A DNA stretch of 64,000 bases. It comes from Corythucha ciliata. Its lineage: Eukaryota; Arthropoda; Insecta; Hemiptera; Tingidae. The stretch is taken from assembly GCA_038030265.1 (NCBI GenBank), contig CM075943.1, forward strand, positions 32,550,001-32,614,000, read 5' to 3'. Both the position numbers and the translations under genes were made by a program. Positions 31,105 through 42,766 of the stretch are shown here, one piece after another. How positions within the stretch are numbered: the first letter of the stretch is position 1; the number at the start of each line of letters is the position of its first letter. The notes under the pieces are model-generated. The model was not told where the DNA came from. It saw only the letters and a list, made by a program, of their open reading frames with translations, and searched no databases.

Positions 31105-34100
31105 TCAATTAGTTTAGAGGGACAAACTCCCTAACGAAAATGCTCAAAGGCGCACCCGGCGCAATGCCCACCTTCTGTTTTGGATTGCCCCCGCACAGTG
31201 CTGCTATAAAGATTTTGAAAGTTGCAACCATCCATAAAGCGATTGAGAAATTGTCCACGAATTTCCAAAAAAAAAAAGAATCAGTAAACTAAGTAGAATT
31301 GGGGGTAAGTGGAATAATCGTTATCTATTTCAATTGACATGATTTAGAACGCTCTGAGTAAGGAGCTCATGCACCTATCGTGAGCCCGTGACAACAAAAC
31401 TCAAAATGGAGCCGACGCGTATCATGTAAAATGGTTGTGGGGTTGTCATAACATACTACTTTTGCTTCATCTCAGCATCCAACTCCATTTTAAGTCAATT
31501 CTAATCCTCCCACGGTGTTCATTCTTGGGGGGGTTTTCCCAGAATTTTTGTCAAGTTGCTCTTAATCTGAATGATCAATTTTCTTGGGGCTCTCATTTAC
31601 TATGAGATCAAAAATGTCAATGTTACACTTGCCCCATTTCTAATCAACCGTGGGGGGAAGTGGAAACACGAGGCGTGGGGTAAGTGAAATCCACTGTGAT
31701 CCACTTCCATTCGTAGGTAACAGGTCTGCAAATATGTACGTTGACCAAATTACTTAAGTGGAGACATGTTTGGAGACGAAATTCGCCGGAAGAATTTACT
31801 TCTTGCTGCTACAAGATAATCCTTATTATAACAGTACCCTTATTTCGAGGATAAAACAAAGAGAAGTCTTCTCAAAACAATTTTATCCGCTCTTTTTCCC
31901 CCCATGCCCCGCTATAGTCAGTGCATTATAGAAGGAAATCTTGCCTTGTGTTAAGTTTAGCGGGGCAAATTTCTTAATATTTTTTTATACTTAAGAATTC
32001 TAGTCTGAAAATTCGGGAAAGCGATCAGCAACTGGTAAAAATTTGGAAGGAATCCATGAAGAATTCCGACTGGGAGGTAGATTGGAAGTTTAACTAAATA
32101 ACTTTTATGTTCCGCCTACCCCGGTTTACCTCATTGAAAATTTAGATTTCATAAGTGTAAGTACAGATAGGGGGGGGGGGGGGTTGGATATTGAGCTTAG
32201 GGCTAAGCCCCCTGAACATTGTAGCCTAACTCTGTCCCTGTGAAATTCTCTTTTTGAAAAAAGAAAAGCTCGTAAACTCGGGATTTTGATTAAGCCCATG
32301 GGCGCTCTGGGGTGCAATGATGGTGGATAATGAGTTTCACACCTGAGTTATTATTTTTAGGGATGTAGGCGTTAATAGTTTGTCCATTCAATTTGTATAG
32401 GGAATGGGGCGATTTTGAACATTCAAGGCCGTACGCACTGTACATCTTACAGGTGCTCCAGAGGACCAAAAATGTGAAAAACTGGATGCACCAAGTTTGC
32501 ATTTCACCCGCCCCCTCCCCCCACCCCACCACGCTTCTACAAAACCACTAGTAGCGTCCCCCAATAGTCACGGTGTTTCCATTCTATGCATATAAATGTT
32601 ATGAACGTGGAATGCCGTTTCTGAGTGAACCTTTGCCTTAAACGCACCGAGAAAAATAATACGTGCGAAGAATAAGCTTGGAAAAACTTTTCGAGGCTGA
32701 TGAAAATTGCTTGTCAACGTGTTCTGAATGCAACACACATGAGACCCCCCCCCTCTCCCACCTTATCTTTCTCAAAAGCAATGCTGAACTTATCACTCTA
32801 TCTGGTCTAGTGCGGTGGTCGTTCAAGTGAGTGTGTGCGACGGGGGTGGGGGGGGAGGTTTGAGAGGATTTAGACTGAACTTTTAATTAAAATTGTTAGG
32901 GGAGGGGCTCTATAGTGTCGGTGTGTACTTCACGTACTATAGTTCGCTAAAATCGTAATGAAAATTATTTAGCACAGGCCGGTGAAGCTGTATAATGTGA
33001 GTGGGTGGGGGGTAATTGCGAACGAGGGTCTCGTGAAGGACAGTTGCCGGATGTGCGTGTGTGTGTGTGTGAGTGGGGGGGGGGAGGGGAGAGAGGTGAA
33101 TTTGAATTCCGGAGCCGCGATGTTTGGAATCATTGTGTCCGCTTTGCAATTATCACGCGCTGGGAAAGTTTCAAAAACGAAATGGCCGTCCTCACATCAT
33201 TCTGGAACCATCCCGACCCCTCTACATATAATTGCGCTGTCATGTAAAATACATCCTACGATAAGGAATTTCTCATAATCTACGTCCAACCGGTACGCCG
33301 AATGAGCGTGTCTCCTAACGAAATTTTTCAATCCCCCCCCCCCTCCTTTACCTACAACTCTTTAGAAATAAAAATTCAAAATCGACAAAGCATCGTATGA
33401 CCAATCTATGAAGGCCCGTTGACAAAATCTATGTTTCGTTGTGTGGCGTCTATAAAACCTATCAAAATTCTTTATTTTTCAAGGGAATACAATTTGTTTG
33501 GTTTGCATAGAATAGACTCCACACAACGCAAACACGGAGCTTGTGAACGTTAGCGTTTTCCAATTGCCATTATTGTACATTGCTACATAAATGTTTTAAT
33601 TCAGAGAAGACGTGTAGAAATTTACTACTCAGGAGCAGAATTATATGAAAATGCGAAATGCTATGAAACTCGACAAATTATTATTCCTCCACTGCCTACG
33701 TCGCGCCGCACCAAACGCTGAATTTTATAATCCTGAGAGCTTTTATTTTTTACAGTCGTAAAAAATACTTGGAGTCATGATAAGGGAAAAAGGGTAGCCG
33801 GGTAGGTGTTGTAAACGAAATGGGAGGGGGGCTATCTACAAATCATGTATAAATGTTGATGGAAATTTATTACTAACGGCCCTGGCTAGAATCTGTCGCT
33901 TTTCCAGACGATTTATATGCTACTGTTATAGCGATTCTCTGGAGCGAAATTTCTTGGAAGGGAAATGGGGGAATTATAATAGCCCCGAGAATTGTTTAAA
34001 CACTCGCGACTTTGTTGGAATGAAACTGCGGGACGGGACATTAAACAAAACAAAAGAAGGTATTGCTCCGTTAATGAAACGTCAGAGTTTTAGATTTTTC

Positions 34101-34357
34101 AAGCGAAATTTAAATTCCGAAGAAGGATGAGTTTGCCATATAAAAGAACTAAAAGATAGGCGTTAAAGTCATTCTTCCGAGCGTTTTCAATAAACCTGGT
34201 AAGGAAATGACACTTTTGAACGCGTCTGCGAGAGGAGAGGGAGGGGGAAAAAAAATCCGGAAAATGGGTTGCCGGCTTGGGTGGGTGGGGGGGAGGCATA
34301 TTAATAGAGCATGGGCGGAACACATTAAGAATAAAAAAAAAAAAAAACGACCCTTAC
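31105..34357. other. Intron-like sequence downstream of the Elk exon (copy B)
   Basis: Near-identical counterpart of 11791-14956. No coding sequence is recognised. Confidence 0.6.
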
Positions 34358-34562
34358 CTACAATGAAAAGCGATTCTACGACAACGTCGCTGACCATCGA
34401 CGGTTTTTCAAGGCTCGTGAAACTTGCGTTGTATGGAACGACGATGGCGACGTAAAAAGTGGCTATGAGTATGAGCCAGTCCCAGCAGGTTTTAAAAACG
34501 CCGTAGTGAGAAAGTATGAGGCGAGATTTTTTCAAAGCGGCAGTTTTGTACTCGGGTAGCGT
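34358..34562 (-). CDS. Elk: Elk-type voltage-gated potassium channel, S1 exon (copy B)
   Basis: The second copy of the exon at 14957-15161 has the same acceptor (TTTCAG) and donor (GTAAGG) and the same encoded residues as far as I can read. It covers the pre-S1 segment LPEYKTAALKKSR, helix S1 (WDWLILIATFYVAIVVPY) and the approach to S2. Two tandem identical S1 exons in one gene would give a channel with a duplicated helix unless splicing chooses one. The alternative is that these are two haplotypes of one exon placed side by side. No neighbouring Elk exon is visible. Confidence 0.88.
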
Positions 34563-36250
34563 CTGAAATTTTTTTGTGAAAAAAAAACACAGAAATTAGA
34601 GGGTGTGGGTGGAAGGGTAGAATGAGGTCCGAAAAATATCATTTCAAGGGGGGTATTCAAGCCATAAGTTAGGTGATTATAAAGCTAAAAGGGGGAAGGA
34701 GATTAATAGCCCTGTCCCGGTAAAACAATGAAGGAATGCAAATGAAGTGGATTCAATCTTTCAAAGATGATTTCTAATGAAAGAAGTAAACTGGGAGTTT
34801 CATCTCACTACTCACTGTCACGATAGATGGACGTCTTTGCGAGCTTAATTTTTAACCTTTTCAGCCAATATTATATAATTTATAGCGAGGAATTCATAAT
34901 GCTACCAACTGAATAAATTATTCCATTTGTATAAGGTAAACGCCAAGATTAATTGGAGGGGGCCATTCCCTCAGACAGTTGTCCTGATTTCTACATGGCA
35001 ACGAATATTAAGTAAAAGCGTTCTAAACAAAGAGCAATGGTGAGTGGTCTTCGGTGATGTTCCTTTAAAGCCCTGTACACACGGAGACTTATCTGTCCTG
35101 TCATGAAATTTTTAAGATTTTTAGGAATGTTCGTTTGCCGTGATGTCAAAAAGTATGAAAACCATATGTTTCTAGGAAAAACCAATAAAAAACGGAGAAA
35201 TTCTGGAAAAATCTCTCCTTTCTCCCTACCACGCGGAAACACAGCTTAGAAAAACCGCGTCTACATTAGCCCTGTGAACAAAGGACAGGACATAAAAAAA
35301 AATATTAAAAAAAACAAAACGGATTTTAGCGTGAATACGTTTTTTGGCTGGCAAGTGGCAGCTGAACTTGAGTTTTGAGACCCCAATACCCTCCACGCAG
35401 CACCACCAACGCTAGGCGGTGCACGCGCTGTGAGACCCATTTTACCACTTCTGCCGAATCGGACCCTATACTCCTGTAAAACGTATTCACGTTATTATTC
35501 ACGTTAAAATGGGAGTAACTTTTCGGGCTTGAAAATAAACAATTTCTGCCGGAATAATGTAGGTACATACGGTAACCGGGACGGATTTAGAGATTTCCGT
35601 CTGGGGGGGGGGGAGGGGATTCTTAAGCACTTTTACATCGGAGTTAGGATAATATCGAGCACAAATCCTGATCATGGAGGAGCATAGAGTGTCATCTTTC
35701 GTCGCAGCAAGCGTTATTTATTTGTAGCCATTTCCCTTAGGCCGGTCGTCCACTGGAAGCGTTTTCGAGAGGCGCTAAAATAACGCGCTACAACGAGCGT
35801 ACATTCCAAAGCCTTGAATTGAATGTGACAAACAGGAAAAAGAGCCCGGGAAGCATTATTTTTCATAAATCGTCAAAAGAAACTCAAATCGAGAGTTTAA
35901 AACAACGTTTGAAGAAACTATAGATATTGTTGAACTCACAATCTATTGAAACCAATGAGCCTCGCTCCTCGCATTACTCAGCGGATCCTCGACCGGATCC
36001 TCAGACTGAGCTTGTTGAAGATTTCTTTGAATCACAGTATTCGTACCATTTATCATAGGAATCTTGGAGGGCATGAAGGAGAGATTCAGTCTTCAAACAC
36101 GAGTTCGAACTCCTCGTGCTCATTCCGCATAACATAATAAAATTCGACTTGACGGAACTGGAACATCAGCTTCTTTGCGTGTAGAGTTAATTGAGTCAAG
36201 TTCAATATACTTAATTACTGAACAATGAAGACTCTTTCAACGACTGATCA

Positions 36251-36280
36251 AGTTGAGGGTCCGAAAGTCCAGACCCTCAA
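36251..36280. repeat. Perfect 10-bp stem hairpin
   Basis: GTTGAGGGTC and GACCCTCAAC are separated by a 10-base loop inside the TIR element. The function is unknown. Confidence 0.8.
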
Positions 36281-37057
36281 CCTTGTGGCCATCAGATGGC
36301 GCAGGATTTGCCCATCGTGACAGCAAACACAGCCCTGTACCCTGCTGCGGATCTCCTTAAGATGTGGCCAGTACATAGGCCGTTGCCGGCCCTTACCTGG
36401 CCTGTACCCCATCTTTGGCCCAGACTCCCCAGCAGAGTCGATCCCATCACTCAGCTCGGCTCGTTAGCCGTAACTGGTGGCCAGCCACCCGCGCCCGAGA
36501 GGCACGACGTGAAGGTGGGTCTTTCAGAGCTGGGGATGCTGGCTTGCGCCATTTTTTGGGCCTTCATTTTTTGCCCAATATTCTGTGCGGGAGGCACACG
36601 ACGAACTTTTTTACTGTTTGACCCTTTTAAGAAATCTAATGTCCCCACGCACATTAATGGCCACATTTTAAGTAATTAGGTAATTTAATAAATGCAGAAT
36701 TAAGAAGAGAAAAGAAGACGAGGAAGGATAGGACGGGGGTCGAGGTATCATCTGTTCAGTTCCCCAAACCTCTAGAAGGTAGAATGCTGCCAGAAAAAAA
36801 AGTCTTGAAACAAATCTGGGAAAAAGTCGGACATTTCTTGCGCAAGTACTTGTCTGCCCATATGGCAATATATTTCAGTGTTTAAACTTGGTTCCAACGA
36901 AGCATTTTGGTTTTTTGTTTCACTTCAGCAGAGGGTTTAAGAGAGGGGGTAATAAAAATGCTTCAAAATTTATGTGCGAATAATTTCATACTAATCCCCT
37001 CCATGGGCTTCAAAATGGGGATAATAAAAAAGAAATAATTCAATTTCTTGAACTATC

Positions 37058-37380
37058 AATTAAAGCTGCAGGGAAAACTAGAGAAACGCGCGAAAAATTA
37101 AGGGAACTTTTATTAGACGAAAATAATTAATATTTTTTTTTTTTTTTTTAACTTGGTAACAACCAAACAACAATTCTCATCGTGAAGCTCATATGGCTCC
37201 CGCTAACTTTCTTCAAAACAAGTAAAGCTCGGTGCACACGATGCATTTTTTGAAGCATGTTTACATGCAAGGTGAAAAAAAACATATGATCCACAGCAGT
37301 GACCGGATGTTTTTTAGAACAGGCAGGCCATCATGCTTCAAAAAAATGCATCGTGTGCACCGAGCTTAACTCTTCAACAC
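37058..37380 (-). repeat. Copia 3' LTR (178 bp plus a MITE)
   Basis: It matches 40794-40974 except for poly-T length and a few terminal substitutions, once the 142-bp MITE and its 3-bp duplication are removed. On the minus strand it begins TGTTGAAGAG, similar to the TGTTG start of Copia LTRs. Confidence 0.9.
37226..37367. mobile_element. 142-bp foldback MITE in the Copia 3' LTR
   Basis: TIRs begin AGCTCGGTGCACACGATGCA and remain complementary for about 35 bases. TAA flanks both ends (37223-37225 and 37368-37370), and the other LTR shows the empty site. A TWA target with short TIRs fits PIF/Harbinger-type MITEs. Confidence 0.88.
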
Positions 37381-37412
37381 TCCCTCAGTTCATGTTTTGA
37401 AACAACACACAT

Positions 37413-38222
37413 TCATGTTGTCCAGAAGTTCCCAGAGGCTTCTCGGTAGGGTGTCGTCCGGTCTAAGGGGTTTCCTTCTCTTTTAACCGTTTGCCCGCCT
37501 GTTTCTGCTGGTGTCCTCACAGGTTTACAGTCGGTCATACCGAACTTATCCAGCAATTTTTCTGTGTAGGCCTTTTGATCAAGAGTGATTTTTCCGTCAT
37601 CACTTCGTTTGATGGCTATTCCGAGATAGCAATCAGGAGTCGAAACTTTGATTTCAAATTCAGCTTTTGAACACTCAATAAATCGTTCTACGTCGGTCCT
37701 GTCCGTGCCGGCTATGAGGCCATCATCAACATAACAGACAATGACGATCTTATTTCTATTTTTAAGGTGATTGGAAAACAGACAAGGATCCGATTCCGAC
37801 TGGACGAATTGCTGTTTTTCCATAAACTGCAGAAATCGGTGGTTCCAACACCTTGGACTTTGTTTAAGACCATATAGGCTTCTTTTAAGCTTCCACACCC
37901 TCCCAGAGCCATCGTCGTATCCTTCCGGCTGACTCACGAACACCTTTTCCTTGAGAAAGCCATATAAAAATGCTGTATTCACATCAAATTGGCGCATGTG
38001 CAAGTCTTCATTAGCAACACTGATGACTGTCCTCACAGTTTCAAGTCTCGCCACAGGACTGAACTGTTCATCATAGTCGATTCCCTTCTGCTGAGAAAAT
38101 CCTCTTGCTACGAGACGAGCTTTAAGGCGCTGGACTGTCCCATCTGAGTTTGATTTTTCACGCAGGACCCATCGGCTTCCGATTATTTTGGCTCCCGCAG
38201 GCGGCTTTACAAGCTCGAAGAC
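37413..38222 (-). pseudogene. Copia reverse transcriptase (RNase H absent)
   Basis: The frame is open from after a stop near 38222. It contains VARLETVRTVIS, RQFDVNTAFLYG, KLKRSLYGLKQSPRCWN, VIVCYVDDGLIAG (catalytic DD) and YLGIAIKR, then ends at ASGNFWTT with a stop at 37413. The usual next motif of Copia pol (a GSLMYL-type segment and RNase H) is missing, so the 3' end of pol is deleted. It could not complete replication alone. Confidence 0.9.
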
Positions 38223-39932
38223 TTAGTTTTTCACTAGGGATTCCATTTCTTCTTCCATAGCTTCACGCCAGGAGGCTGATGACAGAGCTTCTTGGACACT
38301 CATCGATTCTTCAGCGACACAGACAAATTCTTTTAGGTGGTCTGGTGGCTTTACTTGCCTTCCAGAACGAGTCACAACTCTGTTCTCGCTTGGGCTTTCA
38401 GATTCCATTCCACCGGATGCAAAAGTTGAATTATGCTCAACATCGAGGCTGCACGAAGCGTTTTCTGAGTGAGCTGATTCCATTTCGGTCGCATCGGTGG
38501 GCTCATTTTCCACTGTTTCCTCTGGCACTGTCCCAATAACGATTTCTCCCTCTGAATCGTTGAGGGTGTCGTCCCTGTTGAATGCTAGAGGTATCTGAGC
38601 GTATTCCGAGTTTTCCGAAGGTTTCGAATAGCATTTTTGTGTAGCGTCATTTTCTGTTAAAAAAACAGTCGTTTCATTCTCAGGTTCGAAAATCACGTCC
38701 GCTGACGAGATAACGTGTCCATCGACGTAAACCCGAAAACCATCTCGTTCTCCGCAGTACCCAACTAGAATGCCTTTCTGAGCTTTCGCTGACCACTTGG
38801 CCCTTCTTGGCTTGGGTACGTGAGCGTAGCAGGTTGTGCCGAATGCCCTGAAATGTTGTATGGGTAATTGACATTTTCCTGACCACAACTGTATGGGCGC
38901 TTTGCCAGGAACTGACGTCGGTCCAGTTCGGTTGATTATGTGGCAAGCTGTGTTCATGGCTTCTGCCCATAATCGCTTCGGCAAATTCTTTGCGTGTATC
39001 ATAGTACGGGCGCTTTCGACGAGAGTTCTCATCTCTCTTTCGATCCCACCAACTTGTTCTGGGGTGTACGGCATCACTGTTCTCATTGTGATTCCGGATT
39101 CGCTCAAAATGCTTTTTACGGTACGATTGACGAATTCCGTTCCCCCGTCGCTCATGAATGTTTTCACGGTGATACCTGCATTTCTTGCTTCGGCAAGAAA
39201 AATGCGAATGCATTCAGGCACTTCGGTTTTCTGCTTCATGAAGAATACTCGCCGGAACCGCGAATAGTCGTATTTGACTACAAGGCAATACTTCGAACCA
39301 CCGACGGATGCCTCTTCCATTGGTCCACACAGGTCGGCTAAGACTATTTCACCTGGGGATGTTGCTCTCTCTGTCCTCGGCTTGTAGGTCTTCCGGTGTT
39401 GTTTACCATATGGGCATCCCTTACAAAATTCTTTGTCATTGGCGAAGGGCAAAGATCTGTCACGCAGTATGATCATCACGTGCCGCTTGTCTTGGTGAGC
39501 GAGACGTTCATGCTATTGTTGAAGACTCAAGTTTTTAACGGTCGTGACATGCGCTTCCGAAGAATTTGAAGGTGTGAGCACCTTCAAATTCAGCTCAAAT
39601 AATCCATTTTTGAGCTTTCCGACGACAATAGGATTTCTTGCTGTCATAAAAGCGCATTTAGAACCATTGGCTTTGAAAGTTACTCCTTTCTTAAGCGTTT
39701 GACTCACCTAGAGTAGGTTTTTACCGATGTCTGGTACGAACCATGCGTTATTTATTTCTATTGCGATTCTTTTTTGCCCTATTAGAGCTTCCATACGAAT
39801 CATGCCTTCACCTAGTGCCATAATTGTGGAGTTGTTGCCCACGGTCACTTCCACAGGTTGAGGAAACGGTCGATAAGACTCAAACCAGTCCTTGCAATGA
39901 GTCATGTGGTGTGAAGCACCACTATCAGCTAT
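38223..39932 (-). pseudogene. Copia protease-integrase region
   Basis: The protease motif DSGASHHM (about 39905-39930) is preceded by a stop. Integrase follows, with a zinc-binding HHCC region (HERLAHQ, CKGCPYGKQHR) and a catalytic core with LADLCGPM, FMSDGGTEF and PEQVGGIERE (usually PEQNGVAER). The C-terminal portion runs to VRTSGRQ-like sequence (VVTRSGRQVKPP). Stops at about 39513, 39708 and 38223 divide the region. Confidence 0.88.
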
Positions 39933-40727
39933 TCAATTCTGATCGTTCGTTTTGGTTTCAGCCGAGAAACACAACAGACTTACGACGTTTGCCTTAGGTT
40001 TTGATTTCGATGGGCATTTAGCGGCAAAGTGGCCCACTTCGTCGCAAATGAAACATTTTATTTGATTTGTCTTCCCGACTTTTCCGTTTTTCTTGCTCCC
40101 TCCCTGCGGACGAGGTTTAGAAATGACTTGCATAGCCGACCCGCTGGCCCCTTGCTGCAACGGCAGTCTCATTTCTATGAGTCGCAATCTTTCCAGAAGT
40201 AGTCTGACGCTTCTATCAGCCATCGGAATGCTTTCCCAAACATTTTTGAATTCGAAATACTCGGCTGGAAGTGTGCACATGACCCTGCTGAGCAGTAGCA
40301 AATCTGGCAATTTAACTTTCGACAGTTTGTTTAGCTCATCGTTGATTTCAGCAAAAAGTCTTTGAAGACGAGAGACGTAGGTAGCTATGTCTTCATCGTC
40401 CGCCTTACCAGACGAGAAAAAAGATTCCAGGAGTCTATCTAAACGCTGGCCGGAACTTTGTTTGTGAACAGACAAAAGCCTTTGCCACGTTTCATGGGAA
40501 GTATCACAAGTCGCAGTTAGGTCAACACTGGCGTCATTCAAGTTCGTCACGAGCAGAACCTGAGCAAGGGAATCAGCCTTTTTACCATTTTTTAATGTCT
40601 GAATCACCTTCTGTGGGACACTCAGAAGTCCCAATCACCACATCGTAGACGTCGTGATGCTTGAGCAGAAGTTCTACTTGCCGTTTCCAAGTTCTTTGGA
40701 CGATTCCAAAACCACTTTCAAGTCCAT
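39933..40727 (-). pseudogene. Copia gag
   Basis: A start ATG is at 40725-40727 and frame breaks lie within the first 100 bases. The body then has the Copia gag pattern (CDTSHETWQRL, LDRLLESFFS, YVSRLQRLFAEIN, LLLLSRVMCTLP) and one CCHC knuckle (CFICDEVGHFAAKC near 40020-40060). It ends at 39933, directly before the protease region. Confidence 0.88.
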
Positions 40728-40779
40728 TTTCGCGACTTATTTCTTTTTCACGCGTGCAGTTAGGATCGTTGGATCACTG

Positions 40780-40793
40780 CTGGGCCCATAACC
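40780..40793 (-). promoter_or_regulatory. Copia primer-binding site (initiator tRNA-Met half molecule)
   Basis: On the minus strand GGTTATGGGCCCAG directly follows the 5' LTR. It is complementary to the anticodon stem-loop of initiator tRNA-Met, as known for Drosophila copia, which primes with a cleaved tRNA half. Confidence 0.9.
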
Positions 40794-40974
40794 AATTAAA
40801 GCTGCAGGGAAAACTAGAGAAACGCGCGAAAAATTAAGGGAACTTTTATTAGACGAAAAAATTAATATATTTTTTATTTTTTTTTTTAAACTTGGTAACA
40901 ACCAAACAACAATTCTCATCGTGAAGCTCATATGGCTCCCGCTAACTTTCTTCAAAACAAGTAACTCTCCAACG
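40794..40974 (-). repeat. Copia 5' LTR (181 bp)
   Basis: This is the uninterrupted LTR. It differs from the 3' LTR mainly in a T-rich run and at its outermost bases. Confidence 0.9.
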
Positions 40975-41689
40975 CTATCATTCAACCAAACAAACCTAAA
41001 ACTTCACTTTTAATGTTTTTAACTACTTAAAACACCAGCTACAATAGAAGACAGGACAGAAAAGTCTCCGTGTGTACACGGCTTTACGGGTGAATAATTG
41101 ATGTTTACATTTAAAGCGTAAATAATGTAAATATCAACAGTTCAAACCTAATTGGCAAATTCCCTCTCAATTCTGAGTACGCGGTAAAAGTATGTAAATC
41201 ATGATATAACGACTAGTTTCTGTAGCGATCGGTAAATGTTAGAGGTTATACTGCCCCGACCGCGATTTAACTTCTTTCGACGATTTTCATTCCATCCGAG
41301 ACCAGACGAATAGAGCTGAATATTCGATTCAGACCACGATTCTGATTCGATTTGAACATTTTACGCACGGGAATAATCCGCGCCGTGTGCCTAGCCCAGA
41401 TGACAAATGACAATATGGAATCAATATTTTTATCCCGTGCTCCTGTTGAGTGTCACCAAGGGCGTCCCTTATTGGGGACATTGTAACCATTTCTGCCAAA
41501 ACCACCAAGAGCTTAAGTGGGCCATTTTTAGGGTCATTTTCCCCCGTCCAGAACAGACGTCTCTACAAGGGGTCGTTGGCACCCTTTTCGTTGGTTCTGG
41601 ATGATGTTTTTCGACTCGACTAAACAGCCAATCGAGGTCCGTGAGCTCTGTACTTAGAGAAATCATACGGGCAAGTCCACGTCTGAAAT

Positions 41690-42000
41690 TGAGAAAAATC
41701 TCTAATACCCTGTTTTCTGTAGGTCCTTGAAAAGGCTAAAACTGAAAGAAAAAACCCTCAATTGACGCCAATTGAAACCAATTCGTGGTATCAGAAGGCA
41801 ACTTCAGGGAAAAGAGCGCTAATTCTCAACTAAAATTCGAAAATAATAAATTCGCGTTTTCTGGAGGCAACTTCAGAAACAGCGTTAATTCACCAAAAAC
41901 ATTGGAAAAATGTGCTAATTGAGAAAAATCACTCATTCGCAGCTAAAATTGTTGACGTTGCTGGAATTTTCGGATTCTAGACAATTTCTTATTATAGAAA
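41690..42000. repeat. Degenerate family-A repeat patch (copy B)
   Basis: Duplicate of 16235-16565. Confidence 0.6.
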
Positions 42001-42265
42001 ATGTAAAATTGCCCGTAGGCAATTTTCTGTACGAAATCTAGGCAAACAAAGTGACGTATCCTTCCACTGTGCTAATTACAATATAAAGAACTGGAACAAC
42101 AAAGATTGCTATTTACAAGTTTTATGATGGGGACCATTTTTGTTGATGTTTCCCAGTGGAACTGCCCCTTAAGGCAAGGATAGGAACAATGGAGGAAGTA
42201 CATGTATAATATAACGCGAACTAATATCTTTAAGGCTAAAGTGGACGACAAGTGTGCGAGAGAGA

Positions 42266-42765
42266 NNNNNNNNNNNNNNNNNNNNNNNNNNNNNNNNNNN
42301 NNNNNNNNNNNNNNNNNNNNNNNNNNNNNNNNNNNNNNNNNNNNNNNNNNNNNNNNNNNNNNNNNNNNNNNNNNNNNNNNNNNNNNNNNNNNNNNNNNNN
42401 NNNNNNNNNNNNNNNNNNNNNNNNNNNNNNNNNNNNNNNNNNNNNNNNNNNNNNNNNNNNNNNNNNNNNNNNNNNNNNNNNNNNNNNNNNNNNNNNNNNN
42501 NNNNNNNNNNNNNNNNNNNNNNNNNNNNNNNNNNNNNNNNNNNNNNNNNNNNNNNNNNNNNNNNNNNNNNNNNNNNNNNNNNNNNNNNNNNNNNNNNNNN
42601 NNNNNNNNNNNNNNNNNNNNNNNNNNNNNNNNNNNNNNNNNNNNNNNNNNNNNNNNNNNNNNNNNNNNNNNNNNNNNNNNNNNNNNNNNNNNNNNNNNNN
42701 NNNNNNNNNNNNNNNNNNNNNNNNNNNNNNNNNNNNNNNNNNNNNNNNNNNNNNNNNNNNNNNNN
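42266..42765. other. Assembly gap (500 N)
   Basis: Exactly 500 unknown bases, likely a placeholder. It removes the 5' part of the LINE that follows. Confidence 0.99.
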
Positions 42766-42766
42766 C

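Larger units (their letters stand above)
37058..40974 (-). mobile_element. Copia-type LTR retrotransposon, internally deleted
   Basis: LTRs at 37058-37380 and 40794-40974 are flanked by CTATC on both sides (37053-37057 and 40975-40979). The minus strand encodes gag, protease, integrase and RT in Copia order. RNase H is missing: the frame ends soon after RT and abuts the 3' polypurine-like stretch TGAGGGAG. A PBS matching the anticodon arm of initiator tRNA-Met is present. Frameshifts and stops make it defective. Confidence 0.93.
35068..41084. mobile_element. TA-flanked TIR element (copy B only) interrupted by Copia
   Basis: The ends are AAGCCCTGTACACACGGAG and, inverted, AAGCCGTGTACACACGGAG. 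The TIRs extend about 35 bp with few mismatches. TA flanks both sides (35066-35067 and 41085-41086), and copy A has the undisturbed site CCTTTACGGG. Without the Copia it would be about 2.1 kb. No transposase frame is recognised in 35100-37050. The superfamily is not certain: a TA target suggests Tc1/mariner, but the terminal sequence resembles the PIF/Harbinger-like MITE at 37226. Confidence 0.8.
17704..42233. repeat. Segmental duplication, copy B (with three B-only insertions)
   Basis: This is the counterpart of 7769-17033 in direct orientation. After removing Gypsy-2 (18724-24880), the hAT-like element (27978-31069) and the TIR-plus-Copia block (35068-41084) with their target duplications, the length equals copy A within tens of bases. 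Copy A supplies the unoccupied target for all three. Confidence 0.95.

Noticed and set aside
36296..36679. 127-codon plus-strand open frame inside the TIR element
   Set aside because: It has no recognisable motif, G/C-rich composition alone explains the opening, and the opposite strand is equally open.
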